This document shows, piece by piece, positions 24,828-32,834 of a stretch of DNA of 43,429 bases (the stretch's first letter is position 1; each line of letters begins with the position of its first letter). A program made the translations under genes and the position numbers. Source of the stretch: Myxococcales bacterium. GTDB lineage: Bacteria; Myxococcota_A; UBA9160; SMWR01. Location: contig JACZVU010000004.1 of NCBI GenBank assembly GCA_022572485.1, positions 1 to 43,429 of the forward strand, in the 5' to 3' direction. The notes under the pieces were generated by a model, which searched no databases, was not told the origin of the DNA, and saw only the letters and a list, made by a program, of their open reading frames with translations.

Positions 24828-25469
24828 CTAGTGCGGTTCGTCCGGATCGCCGTGGCTCAAGATGAGTTCAGCGACGGCGCGCAATCCTGAACGCTGTCGG
24901 GCGCGCGCCGAAGCGCCCGCGCCGAAGATGCCCAGCATCAAGTTGCCATCCATCAGGGAGATCAGACCGTTTGCGTACTCCGAGGCGTTGTCCGCGTTAC
25001 CGAGAATCACGGTGAGCGCGGCTTCGACCTCGGCCCGGAATGCTTCGTGGAGGCCGAGCAGTTCCTCACGCATTGGACCGGAATGTTCGGGGGATTCCAG
25101 TACCCAATTGACGAACGCGACGATGTTGGGCCGGTTTTGTTCGACGAACTGTTCGTAGTAGGTGATCAATTCGATAATTCGCTTGCGTGGCTCGAGGTGC
25201 CGCAGGTGTCGGGCGAGCCCTTCGCGAAACGGCACGACGAATTGCTTTGCGGCCGCGCGAAACAGCGTGTCTTTGTCCGAGAAGTGCCAGAAGACTGCGG
25301 CGCGACTCACGCCCGCCTTGCTCGCGATCTGGGTCACACTGGTGCGCGCGTAACCGCGGCGCATGAATAGACTCATCGCGGCCTGAAGGATGCGGTCTTG
25401 GGTGGCCGCCTTGCCCTGAGGCGACGCGGCCTTGTCGGGGCTGTCTGCCGCGCCGTGTTCAGCGGTCAC
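24828..25469 (-). CDS. TetR/AcrR-family transcriptional regulator
   Basis: This 213-residue protein has an N-terminal TetR helix-turn-helix: TQDRILQAAMSLFMRRGYAR, then TSVTQIASKAGVSRAAVFWH and FSDKDTLFRAAAKQF. A helical ligand-binding domain with RPNIVAFVNWVLESPEHSG follows. GGAGGG lies 4 nt before GTG 25469; an in-frame open stretch reaches back to 25703 but shows no domain. It sits between the type II idi gene and hpnC on the same strand, so it probably regulates the surrounding isoprenoid/hopanoid genes. Candidate sites are the repeat just upstream (25492-25516) and the palindrome before dxs (29484-29500). The ligand is unknown. Confidence 0.88.
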   Translation of the reverse strand: MTAEHGAADSPDKAASPQGKAATQDRILQAAMSLFMRRGYARTSVTQIASKAGVSRAAVFWHFSDKDTLFRAAAKQFVVPFREGLARHLRHLEPRKRIIELITYYEQFVEQNRPNIVAFVNWVLESPEHSGPMREELLGLHEAFRAEVEAALTVILGNADNASEYANGLISLMDGNLMLGIFGAGASARARQRSGLRAVAELILSHGDPDEPH

Positions 25470-25491
25470 TCTACCCTCCAACGCCCACTCC

Positions 25492-25516
25492 GAATGGTTC
25501 TGCTCGAATGGTTCTG
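25492..25516. promoter_or_regulatory. Direct 11-bp repeat upstream of tetR
   Basis: GAATGGTTCTG occurs twice (25492-25502 and 25506-25516) separated by CTC, a 14-bp period, 23 bp upstream of the tetR start. It could be a pair of regulator half-sites in the 230-bp gap between idi and tetR. Direct rather than inverted order is unusual for a TetR operator. I see nothing else nameable in that gap. Confidence 0.3.
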
Positions 25517-25699
25517 GCTGGCGCTGCCGGTCTTGCCGCTTTGGTACCGGCCGCGGCCGGTGCGCCCGCGATTCCCGCGCGCCGAGGATCGAGCCGAACG
25601 GCGCGGCGCGCAACCCCAACCGCTGTCGCGTGCTCGGGGTTCGGTCAGCCACGAGTGGATGTGCAGCCGAGAGCCGTTGCCCCGCGGGGGCGAAAGCTC

Positions 25700-26740
25700 T
25701 CAATCGAGCCAGGCGCGCAGTTCGGGGCCGAGCACGCGCGGGGCCTCACGCAATGCCGCGACCGAGGGTGCCCCGACGAGCATCGCGATCGATCGCAGCG
25801 ACTCGACGAGCGCGGCTGTCGTGTTGAGGACCTCGGTCACCCCTCCGGCCGCGAATGCGCGCAAGAAGGGCAGCGCGAGTCCGGCCGCATCGGCGCCGAG
25901 CGCGATGGCGCGCGCGGCGTCGAGCCCGGTGCGGATGCCACCCGAGGCGATGATCCGAAAACCCGCGCGCCGCGCGTAGGCGACCGACGCGGCGGTCGGG
26001 ACTCCCCATTCGCGCAGTACTTCTCCGAGCGCTTGCTGGCGCGTCCCGCCGCGCATGCTTTCGATCCCAGTCCAGCTCGTGCCGCCCGCGCCGGCGGTAT
26101 CGACCCACTTGGCGCCGACCGCCGCAAGTCGCTTCAGCGTGGCGGGCGAGAGGCCGCAACCGGTCTCTTTGACGATCGTCGGCACGTGAAGCCCGTTGAC
26201 CAACTCCGCGATTGCGTCGAGGCAGCCGCGGAAATCGCGATCCCCTTCGTCCTGCACGAGTTCCTGGGCGGGATTGAGGTGGATACAGATCGCATCGGCG
26301 CCGATCGATTCGACGAGTTCGGCGACGCGCCCGACGCCCGCGTCGCGCGCCTGTACACAGCCGAGATTCGCGAAGAGCAAGATGTCTGGCGCGACCTCTC
26401 GCACCCGAAAGGTATCGACAGTATCGGGGCGAACGAGCATTGCGCGCTGCGAGCCCACACCCATCGCGAGTCCGAACTTCTGGGCAGCTGTCGCCATTGC
26501 GCGGTTCAGCTCGCGGCCGTTGTCGGTTCCGCCGGTCATCCCCGAGATCACGATCGGCGTCTGCAGCCGCCGACCGAAAAGCTCGACTGAGAGATCAATA
26601 TCCGAAATCGCGAGTTCGGGAAGCGAGTCGTGGAGCAAGTGCACCTGATCGAGCAATGTGCTGCGGCGATGCTCGACGTCGCGCTCCGCGCAGAGCACGA
26701 GGTGTGCGTCTTTCCTCGATCCGATTCCGCTATCGCTCAT
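25700..26740 (-). CDS. fni: Type II isopentenyl-diphosphate delta-isomerase
   Basis: The enzyme interconverts IPP and DMAPP using reduced FMN. The 346-residue TIM-barrel protein shows the family pattern SRKDAHLVLC near the start. It continues with PIVISGMTGGTDNGRELNRA, MGVGSQRAML, the active-site CIHLNPAQELVQDEGDRDF with the expected H, Q and E, then VKETGCGLS, DTAGAGGTSW and the FMN-phosphate site IIASGGIRTGLDAARAIALG. ATG 26740 overlaps the hpnD stop (ATGA, 26737-26740); an upstream in-frame extension of 25 codons is not needed. It would balance IPP and DMAPP from the MEP pathway before farnesyl diphosphate formation. No farnesyl diphosphate synthase gene is in the window. Confidence 0.95.
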   Translation of the reverse strand: MSDSGIGSRKDAHLVLCAERDVEHRRSTLLDQVHLLHDSLPELAISDIDLSVELFGRRLQTPIVISGMTGGTDNGRELNRAMATAAQKFGLAMGVGSQRAMLVRPDTVDTFRVREVAPDILLFANLGCVQARDAGVGRVAELVESIGADAICIHLNPAQELVQDEGDRDFRGCLDAIAELVNGLHVPTIVKETGCGLSPATLKRLAAVGAKWVDTAGAGGTSWTGIESMRGGTRQQALGEVLREWGVPTAASVAYARRAGFRIIASGGIRTGLDAARAIALGADAAGLALPFLRAFAAGGVTEVLNTTAALVESLRSIAMLVGAPSVAALREAPRVLGPELRAWLD

Positions 26741-27618
26741 GCGATTCCCATCCAGACCTTCGCGGCGATCACGACGCGGCGAGGCTTCGAGAGACGCAGC
26801 GGTTGCTCGAAGCACGGGAACTTGCGCTCGATCAGCTCGTCGAGCAGCGCCTGGTAGATGCGGCCCATCGCGGTGGCCGGTCGCAAGGATCGACGGTCCT
26901 CGTTCGGCAGCAATTGCTCGGCGCGCTCGTAATAAGAGGTCGTGCGCTTGGCGTAGAAGCTCAACATCAATTGCAGTTCGTCGGTCCTACGGCCTGCGAG
27001 GAGGCTTTCGGTCGAGACCCCGAAGCGCTCGAGTTCGTCTTTCGGCAAGTAGATGCGGCCGGTGCTCGCGTCATCACCCACGTCGCGAAGCACATTGGTC
27101 AGTTGTACCGCGATGCCGAGTGTCTCGGCAAATTCGAGCGACTGGGGGTTTTTGAAGCCGAGGATGCGCACCACGAGCAGGCCAACGGTGGATGCGACCC
27201 GATAGCAGTACAGTCGCAGGTCGTCGAAGGTCTCGATCGGCTCGTCGCCGAGGTCGAATTCGACACCGGCCAGAAGATCGAGAAAGACGTGTTCTGGGAG
27301 CCGGAAGCGCTCGATGGCGTCGCTCAGAGCGACGCCGACCGCATGCTGCGCCTTGCCGCGGTAGGCGCCGTCGAGTTCTTCGCGCCAACGCGCGAGCAAG
27401 GCCGTCCGATTACCCGCGATTTCCGGGTCGTCCACGATGTCGTCGGCGAGTCGGCAAAACGCGTAGATGGCGTGGAGCGCGTTGCGTTTGGGTTTTGGCA
27501 GCATCCAAAACGCCGAGGCGAACGACGAGCCGCTGCGGCGCGTGATTTCCGCACAATCCCGGTAGGCTTCGGCGATGCTGGGCTCCGGTTCGGACGGCAT
27601 GTCCGGGAGCCGGCTCAC
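26737..27618 (-). CDS. hpnD: Presqualene diphosphate synthase HpnD
   Basis: HpnD condenses two farnesyl diphosphates to presqualene diphosphate. The protein has 293 residues from GTG 27618. It has the squalene/phytoene synthase signatures FASAFWMLPKPKRNALHAIY, the first aspartate-rich motif CRLADDIVDD, YRVASTVGLLVVRILGF, and the second motif QLTNVLRDVGDDASTGRIYL. The start is a choice: GTG 27618 overlaps the dxs stop (GTGA), while ATG 27600 would be six residues shorter; neither has a clear ribosome site, so translational coupling is likely. Another open frame on this strand continues upstream through dxs but is only a shadow. The protein carries both intact aspartate motifs, unlike HpnC in this cluster. 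Confidence 0.93.
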   Translation of the reverse strand: MSRLPDMPSEPEPSIAEAYRDCAEITRRSGSSFASAFWMLPKPKRNALHAIYAFCRLADDIVDDPEIAGNRTALLARWREELDGAYRGKAQHAVGVALSDAIERFRLPEHVFLDLLAGVEFDLGDEPIETFDDLRLYCYRVASTVGLLVVRILGFKNPQSLEFAETLGIAVQLTNVLRDVGDDASTGRIYLPKDELERFGVSTESLLAGRRTDELQLMLSFYAKRTTSYYERAEQLLPNEDRRSLRPATAMGRIYQALLDELIERKFPCFEQPLRLSKPRRVVIAAKVWMGIA

Positions 27619-29423
27619 GACTTCTTGAGCCAGTCCGCCGTTCGAGCCGCGATCGACTCGGGATCGATCCCTCCAGCGGTCCACTGGTCGTCGGTCTCGC
27701 CGTGTTCTACGAAGCGATCGGGGAGCCCGCAGACGAGGACACGCGCCTCGGGGGCCAGCACCGCAAGTCGTTCGAGTACGGCGCTGCCAAAGCCGCCGGC
27801 CGCCATGTGATCTTCGATCGTAACGATTCGCAAACAGCGCTCGGCAGCGGAGACCAGTGCTTGATCGTCTAGAGGCTTGACGAAGCGAGCGTCGACGACC
27901 CGCGCCGATATGCCCTGCTCCGCGAGAAGATCCGCCGCCTGCTCGGCGGCTTGGACCGCTTTGCCGATCGCGAAGAGCGCGACGTCCACGCCATCGCGCA
28001 ACAACTCCGCGCTGCCGATCGGAACGGGCTTTGGCTCGGGGTCGAGTGCGACACCCATCGCGGCTCCACGTGGGAAACGCACCGCGAACGGGCGGCCTGA
28101 TTCGATCGCGGTCGCGAGAAGATGCTGGAGTTGGTTTTCGTCGCGTGGCGCGGCGATGATGAGATTGGGAATCATGCGCAGGTAGCCGAGGTCGAGCACG
28201 CCGTGGTGGGTGGGGCCGTCGGTGCCGATGAGTCCCGCGCGATCGATCGCAAACGTGACCGGCAGATTCTGCAGCGCGACATCGTGGACGATTTGATCGA
28301 AGGCTCGCTGGAGGAAGGTCGAGTAGATCGCGCAGACCGGGCGCATGCCCTCGGTTGCCATGCCCGCCGCGAAGGTCACGGCGTGCTGTTCGGCGATGCC
28401 CGCGTCGTAGACGCGGTCGGGATGCGCGCGCTCGAAACGGTCGAGGCCCGTCCCGTCGGGCATTGCGGCGGTGATCGCCACGACCCGCGGGTCGCGGTCG
28501 GCGATCGCGATCAGCGCATCCGCGAACACCTGGGTCCACGACGGCGGGCTCGATTTGCCCGAAGCCGGCAAGTGCTTGCCGGTTTCGGGATCGAAGGGCT
28601 TGCAGGCGTGCCAGCCGTAGGGGTCCGCCTCGGCGGGCGCGAAGCCGTGGCCCTTCTGGGTAATCGCGTGAACGACCACCGGCCCGGAGGTGTCGCGCAG
28701 CTGCTCGAGCGCGGGCAAGAGTTCGTCGAGGTCGTGGCCATCGATTGGGCCGATATATTGAAAACCAAGTGATTCGAGGTACTTGCGCGCATCGCCGGTC
28801 TTCTTCAGGCCGCCGACACTCGGCGCGATCGACATCCCGTTGTCGTTGTAGACGACGCGCGTGTCGACTCCGAGATGCCCCGCGTGGTTGAAGGCCTCGA
28901 AGGACATGCCCGCGGTCGCCGCGCCGTCTCCGATGATCGCGACGCTGCGGCCCTCCCGGCCCTGTCGGCGCAGCCCCTCGCTGACGCCGAGGCTCGCCGA
29001 GACCGAGGTTCCGGCGTGTCCCGCGCCAAAGACGTCGTATTCGCTCTCGCAGCGGCGCAGGAATCCGCTCGGCCCGTCGGCTTTCTTGACCTTGATGAGC
29101 TGTTCGCGGCGACCTGTCAGCGCCTTGTGGCCGTAGGCTTGGTGGCCGACATCCCACACCAGGCGATCCCTGGGTGTATCAAATATCCAATGAAGTCCAA
29201 CGGTTAGCTCGACAGTTCCGAGGCTGCCGGCGAAGTGTCCGCCGCGCACGGCGCCGAGTTCGATCAATTCCTGGCGCAACTCGTCGCAGACGTCCCGCAG
29301 GGAATCCTTCGGAACCTGTCTGAGATCGGCCGGCTCTCGAATCTTCGCGAGCAGGCCTTCAGGCGGGTCGTGGGTGCCGTCGTTGATCGCGCGCACTTCT
29401 TTGGGACGATCCCCCAGCAGCAT
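27615..29423 (-). CDS. dxs: 1-deoxy-D-xylulose-5-phosphate synthase
   Basis: Dxs is a thiamine-diphosphate enzyme joining pyruvate and glyceraldehyde-3-phosphate in the first step of the MEP isoprenoid pathway. The 602-residue protein is slightly shorter than the usual 620-640. Motifs include GGHFAGSLGTVELTVGLH, WDVGHQAYGHKALTGR, the ThDP motif IIGDGAATAGMSFEAFNHAG and YNDNGMSIAPSVGG. Next are YDAGIAEQHAVTFAAGMA with the active-site glutamate, GTDGPTHHGVLDL and VRFPRG. The start ATG 29423 has no strong ribosome site; GTG 29396 is possible. It heads the hopanoid cluster, with a palindrome about 60 bp upstream, so precursor supply and hopanoid synthesis may be expressed together. Confidence 0.96.
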   Translation of the reverse strand: MLLGDRPKEVRAINDGTHDPPEGLLAKIREPADLRQVPKDSLRDVCDELRQELIELGAVRGGHFAGSLGTVELTVGLHWIFDTPRDRLVWDVGHQAYGHKALTGRREQLIKVKKADGPSGFLRRCESEYDVFGAGHAGTSVSASLGVSEGLRRQGREGRSVAIIGDGAATAGMSFEAFNHAGHLGVDTRVVYNDNGMSIAPSVGGLKKTGDARKYLESLGFQYIGPIDGHDLDELLPALEQLRDTSGPVVVHAITQKGHGFAPAEADPYGWHACKPFDPETGKHLPASGKSSPPSWTQVFADALIAIADRDPRVVAITAAMPDGTGLDRFERAHPDRVYDAGIAEQHAVTFAAGMATEGMRPVCAIYSTFLQRAFDQIVHDVALQNLPVTFAIDRAGLIGTDGPTHHGVLDLGYLRMIPNLIIAAPRDENQLQHLLATAIESGRPFAVRFPRGAAMGVALDPEPKPVPIGSAELLRDGVDVALFAIGKAVQAAEQAADLLAEQGISARVVDARFVKPLDDQALVSAAERCLRIVTIEDHMAAGGFGSAVLERLAVLAPEARVLVCGLPDRFVEHGETDDQWTAGGIDPESIAARTADWLKKS

Positions 29424-29483
29424 TGCACGCGAGGTTTCCCCGTCTCAAGGGCGTCGGCAATGAAAACCGCTGACCGATTGGGC

Positions 29484-29500
29484 TGAAACCGTCAGTTTCA
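29484..29500. promoter_or_regulatory. Palindromic operator candidate upstream of dxs
   Basis: TGAAAC (29484-29489) and GTTTCA (29495-29500) form a perfect inverted repeat with a 5-bp spacer, 60 bp upstream of the dxs start. The 17-bp size and position suit a dimeric repressor such as the TetR-family protein coded in the same cluster. This link is inference. Confidence 0.4.
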
Positions 29501-29583
29501 AAACTGCTCCGTGGGGAATCCCAATCTGCCCAAGCCAGTGGACGATGGATTCTGGGGTGAATGGCAGCTGTTTAGGTGTCCAA

Positions 29584-29630
29584 AACACCGAACCCCTTCC
29601 CGCTGCACCGGCCGGAGAGAATTCGGTGTT
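29584..29630. repeat. 9-bp inverted repeat with 29-nt loop
   Basis: AACACCGAA (29584-29592) and TTCGGTGTT (29622-29630) are perfectly complementary across a 29-nt loop that itself contains the palindrome CCGGCCGG. It ends 13 bp before repeat copy B. No similar structure flanks copy A. It may be part of a dxs leader on the minus strand or a regulatory site. Confidence 0.5.
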
Positions 29631-29643
29631 GGCGATGCGGGCG

Positions 29644-29720
29644 CTAGAGAGCCCCGCAGAATACCGTGACACCGGCTCCCGAAGAGGATCGGTGTAACCC
29701 GATTCCGCGATCCTCTCTAG
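29644..29720 (+). repeat. 77-nt dispersed structured repeat, copy B
   Basis: This copy starts CTAGAGAG and ends CTCTCTAG, again an 8-bp perfect terminal inverted repeat. Compared with copy A (11002-11078) it has 10 substitutions and no indels. Positions 7, 42 and 71 changed together from G, G, C to A, A, T. Position 71 is the possible partner of both 7 (outer stem) and 42 (inner stem), so both foldings stay paired. The inner stem is longer here: AGAGGATCG with CGATCCTCT. The element lies between divergently transcribed dxs and the small zinc-ribbon gene, 267 bp before the latter. Confidence 0.85.
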
Positions 29721-29987
29721 CCCCCTCTCGCCCCGCTAAGGAGCAGGGCGATCAGAAGGTTTGATCGGAGGGTTTTCTCGGTTCGCCAGGGTCATCCTTT
29801 CATCCGACTGTGTCTCGTCCGTCAAGTGACGGGCGTGTTGCGTGTTTTTTCAAAGCCGTGACCGGATCCGTCACGCGCCGACGCTCCAATAGGTCACACC
29901 CAATCAATAGGTCACACTCCATTCGTGACCGTGAGCCGGGCAGACGAACACCCAAACCGAAAGAAATCGAGAGGAGGATCCAATCCT

Positions 29988-30251
29988 ATGAACGCAATCG
30001 CTGCAATCGGAAGCATCCGTGCCAGTTTCAACAGATGGGCGCGTTGCTGCATCTGCGGCTTCAGCGAGGTTCAAACCGACGAGGCCATCGATCAGAGCGT
30101 CCTCTTTCTCGCCGAATGCCCGCGGTGCGAGCACCGCTGGACGTCGCAGGAGGCGATCGCAGTCGGTTCGACGGCAACGCCGCCGCTCGTGACGATTCGC
30201 TTCCAGCGGGTGCCCGCCCGGTTCTCGCGGGAGGTTCAACCGGCGGCATGA
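29988..30251 (+). CDS. Small zinc-ribbon-like protein
   Basis: This 87-residue protein has two cysteine pairs, WARCCICGF and ECPRCEH, spaced about 22 residues apart, consistent with a zinc ribbon. There is no signal peptide or membrane segment. I do not recognise the family. ATG 29988 follows GAGAGGAGGA (about 29966-29975), a strong if slightly distant ribosome site; the frame is open 21 codons further upstream. It ends 12 bp before the first ArsA-like gene and is probably cotranscribed, so it may be an accessory factor of that pair. The zinc-binding role is inferred from the cysteines alone. Confidence 0.6.
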   Translation: MNAIAAIGSIRASFNRWARCCICGFSEVQTDEAIDQSVLFLAECPRCEHRWTSQEAIAVGSTATPPLVTIRFQRVPARFSREVQPAA

Positions 30252-30263
30252 TATCGTCGGGCC

Positions 30264-31454
30264 GTGAGGCTCGTGCTCTATACTGGCAAGGGTGGCGTCG
30301 GAAAGACGACGATCGCTGCGGCCACGGCGGTCTGTGCAGCCGAGCGCGGACGACGGGTGCTCGTTGTTTCCGCCGACGCTGCGCACAGTCTGGGGGATGT
30401 CTTCGAGCGCCGGCTCGGTCCCGACCCGATCGCGATCGCTCCGCGTCTCGACGCGAGTGAGGTGGATCCTCGTGCGGAGATGCACAACCACTGGGGGCGT
30501 ATCCACGATTACCTGGTCGCGATGTTCCACTACCAGGGCATTGAAGAGGTCATCGCCGAGGAGTTGGCGCAGCTCCCGGGGGCCGAAGAGATCACGACGC
30601 TGCTCGCGATCGAAAAGCTCGCGGCCTCGGGCCGCTACGACCTGTTGATTGTCGACTGTGCGCCAACCGATTCTGCACTCCGGCTGGTGACGCTTCCCGA
30701 AGTCGCGCACCGGGCGCTTCGCCTGCTGCTCCCCACCATGCAGGCGATCACCCGCGTCGGAACCCCCATTGCGCAGAAGATCGTGTCGATCCCCCTTCCC
30801 CGTTCGGAGGTATTCCGCGACGCGAAGACGTTGATCTACGACAAGCTCACGACCTTGCGCAAACGCATCACCGATTCACAGACGAGTGTGCGGATCGTCG
30901 TGACGCCCGAGCGCATGGTGATCAACGAGGCGCGGCGTGCCTACACCGAGTTTGCGTTGTTCGAGGTTCCCTGCGATGCCGTCGTGATGAATCGCCTCCT
31001 GCCCGACGAAGCGGTCCACGAGCATTTCTTTCAACATTGGGGCCGCCTGCAGGAAGAGCGCTGTCGTGAAGTGGAGGAAGCATTCGCACCGCTTCCAATG
31101 CTGCGCGCACCGCTGCTCGCGGACCAGGTCACGGGCTGCGAGCGACTCGCGGAACTCGGGCGGCATCTGTTTGAGAAGTCGGAGCCAGGCGACGTGTTCA
31201 GCAAGTCCGCACGCGTGCGCTTCGGGCGCGACGAGACGGGCTACTTCGCGCAGGTTCCGCTCCCCAATGCGAGCGGAGACGACCTCGACGTCGTTGTCGT
31301 CGACGATGAACTGATCATCACTGTGGGTGCGCGCCGCCGCTTGTTGAGGCTCCCGCGTCGGATGACACGCCGCCGCGTGCTGAGTGCGAAACTCGATGCA
31401 GAAAAGTTGACTGTGCATTTCGGTACGACGGCCCACCCAGGGGAGGATCGGTGA
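30264..31454 (+). CDS. ArsA/Get3-family ATPase 1 with C-terminal HSP20-like domain
   Basis: This 396-residue protein is a SIMIBI-class ATPase. It has the deviant P-loop YTGKGGVGKTTIAAATAV (residues 6-23), the switch I segment SADAAHSLGDVF and the switch II segment LLIVDCAPTDSALRLVTLPE. A MNRLLP motif follows near position 249, as in Get3/ArsA relatives. The last about 75 residues, from SKSARVRFGRDETGYFAQVP, form a beta-rich small-heat-shock-like domain, as in ArsA_HSP20 proteins and Get3d-type members. ArsA metal-binding cysteines are not evident and no arsenic genes are nearby, so arsenite export is unlikely; a client-targeting or chaperone role is more plausible. GTG 30264 is the start. Its stop overlaps the second ATPase. 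Confidence 0.88.
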   Translation: MRLVLYTGKGGVGKTTIAAATAVCAAERGRRVLVVSADAAHSLGDVFERRLGPDPIAIAPRLDASEVDPRAEMHNHWGRIHDYLVAMFHYQGIEEVIAEELAQLPGAEEITTLLAIEKLAASGRYDLLIVDCAPTDSALRLVTLPEVAHRALRLLLPTMQAITRVGTPIAQKIVSIPLPRSEVFRDAKTLIYDKLTTLRKRITDSQTSVRIVVTPERMVINEARRAYTEFALFEVPCDAVVMNRLLPDEAVHEHFFQHWGRLQEERCREVEEAFAPLPMLRAPLLADQVTGCERLAELGRHLFEKSEPGDVFSKSARVRFGRDETGYFAQVPLPNASGDDLDVVVVDDELIITVGARRRLLRLPRRMTRRRVLSAKLDAEKLTVHFGTTAHPGEDR

Positions 31455-32611
31455 GGGTCCTGCTCCATACCGGAAAGGGAGGTGTCGGGAAAACAAGTCT
31501 GTCGGCCGCGACTGCGCTGGGTGCCGCGCAGCACGGTCACCGGGTGTTTCTGCTCTCGACGGATTCTGCTCACAGTCTTGGTGATGCGCTCGGCGAAGCG
31601 GTCGGGCCTGCGCCCATCGAGATCACCGAGGGCCTGGTCGCACAAGAAGTGGATGTGCTGGCCGAACTCGACCGCTCCTGGTCGAACATCCAACGTTGGC
31701 TGCGCGAGCTGTTGCGATCGGATACCGATGACATGATCGCCGAAGAACTGTTGGTCTTTCCGGGCATGGAAGAGCTCGTGGCGCTCCGCGCCATCCGCGA
31801 GGTGGAGGCGACCGGCGAGTACGACGTTTGCGTGGTGGACTGCGCGCCGACAGGTTCGATGCTTCGCATGCTGCGCTTTCCCGACGTGCTGCGAATCTTC
31901 ATGGAGAATTTCTTCGACTGGAAGCGCAAGGCCGCCAGAGCAATTCGCCCCGTTGCCGCGACGTTCGGTGTCGATGTCTATGTTCCGGGTGACGATGTCT
32001 TTGCGGATTTCGAGCGCCTCTATCGCGAAGTCGAAGACGTCCGTTCGATCCTGTTCGACACGGACCGTACGAGTGCTCGTCTGGTCGTGAATCCCGCTCG
32101 AGTCGTCATCGATGAGACCCGGCGGTCGTTTGCCTACCTGAGCCTCTACGGGGTTGCAACGGACGCGGTGTTGGTGAATCGGGTGCTGCCACCGGAAGCC
32201 GCGACGGGCTATTTCGCGCGCTGGGCGCAGCGCGAACGCACCGAACTCGAGGAGATCGAGCAGTCGTTTCCCGTGCCACAATTTCGCATCTCGCTGCATC
32301 CCACCGAGCCCATCGGGGTGGAAGCTCTGCGCGAACTTGCAGCCGAAACCTACGGAGATCGGGATCCCGCAGCGCTCTTCACCCGCGCTCGTCCGATTCG
32401 ACTCACCAAACGAGACGGAGCGACCGTGATGGAAATTGATCTCGTTCACGCGTCGACCGACGAACTCGATCTCGCAATTCACGGAGATCAACTCTTCGTG
32501 CGGGTGCGCGATGCACGGCGTCGCATCGCGCTGCCGGATTCCGTCGCCGGCCGGTCGATTGCCGCGGCGAAGCTGAACGAAGGTGTTCTCGAGGTGACCT
32601 TCGAGGCGTAA
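31451..32611 (+). CDS. ArsA/Get3-family ATPase 2 with C-terminal HSP20-like domain
   Basis: This 386-residue paralogue of the preceding gene starts with GTG 31451 inside its stop (GTGA). Motifs are the P-loop HTGKGGVGKTSLSAATAL, switch I STDSAHSLGDAL, switch II VVDCAPTGSMLRMLRFPD (closer to Get3's APTGHTLR) and VNRVLPPEA. The C-terminal HSP20-like segment begins near KRDGATVMEIDLVHASTDEL. The two proteins are clearly diverged, so this is an old tandem duplication rather than a recent copy, and the pair may act as a heterodimer, mimicking the two halves of ArsA. Get3's zinc CxxC is not seen. Partners are unknown. Confidence 0.88.
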   Translation: MRVLLHTGKGGVGKTSLSAATALGAAQHGHRVFLLSTDSAHSLGDALGEAVGPAPIEITEGLVAQEVDVLAELDRSWSNIQRWLRELLRSDTDDMIAEELLVFPGMEELVALRAIREVEATGEYDVCVVDCAPTGSMLRMLRFPDVLRIFMENFFDWKRKAARAIRPVAATFGVDVYVPGDDVFADFERLYREVEDVRSILFDTDRTSARLVVNPARVVIDETRRSFAYLSLYGVATDAVLVNRVLPPEAATGYFARWAQRERTELEEIEQSFPVPQFRISLHPTEPIGVEALRELAAETYGDRDPAALFTRARPIRLTKRDGATVMEIDLVHASTDELDLAIHGDQLFVRVRDARRRIALPDSVAGRSIAAAKLNEGVLEVTFEA

Positions 32612-32834
32612 TGGCCGACCCTCTGGCCCGTGCGACGCGTTCGAACTCGCGATGTGGATGCTTCCCACGGCGCGTGGCGGTCGAATTCATTGGATAGACG
32701 GCACTTTGGTGTCGTGGTACGGTCCGCGGATCGGGCCTGCGATCGCAACCATTCGGACCCTATTCTCCGATGGAGTGCGGCTCGCTCCTGGATCCACATC
32801 CACAAGAGGGTCTTTTTACACACACGTTGAAGCA

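Larger units (their letters stand above)
29424..29987. other. Non-coding divergent spacer between dxs and the ArsA locus
   Basis: This 564-bp stretch separates the hopanoid cluster from the zinc-ribbon/ArsA genes. It contains the palindrome at 29484-29500, the long inverted repeat at 29584-29630 and copy B of the 77-nt repeat at 29644-29720. Short open frames in 29721-29987 show no protein signature. Promoters for both directions should lie here, but I cannot assign boxes. Confidence 0.7.

Noticed and set aside
27619..29157. Long open frame continuous with hpnD running through dxs
   Set aside because: It is an arginine-rich shadow of dxs in another frame; the HpnD domain begins near 27600.
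29424..29987. tRNA or other standard RNA gene in the largest spacer
   Set aside because: No T-loop GGTTCRANNCC, acceptor stem or other tRNA landmark was seen here or in the other gaps.
30264..32611. Arsenite-efflux operon
   Set aside because: No arsB, arsR, arsC or arsD is nearby and ArsA metal-binding cysteines are not evident; C-terminal HSP20-like domains point to another role.
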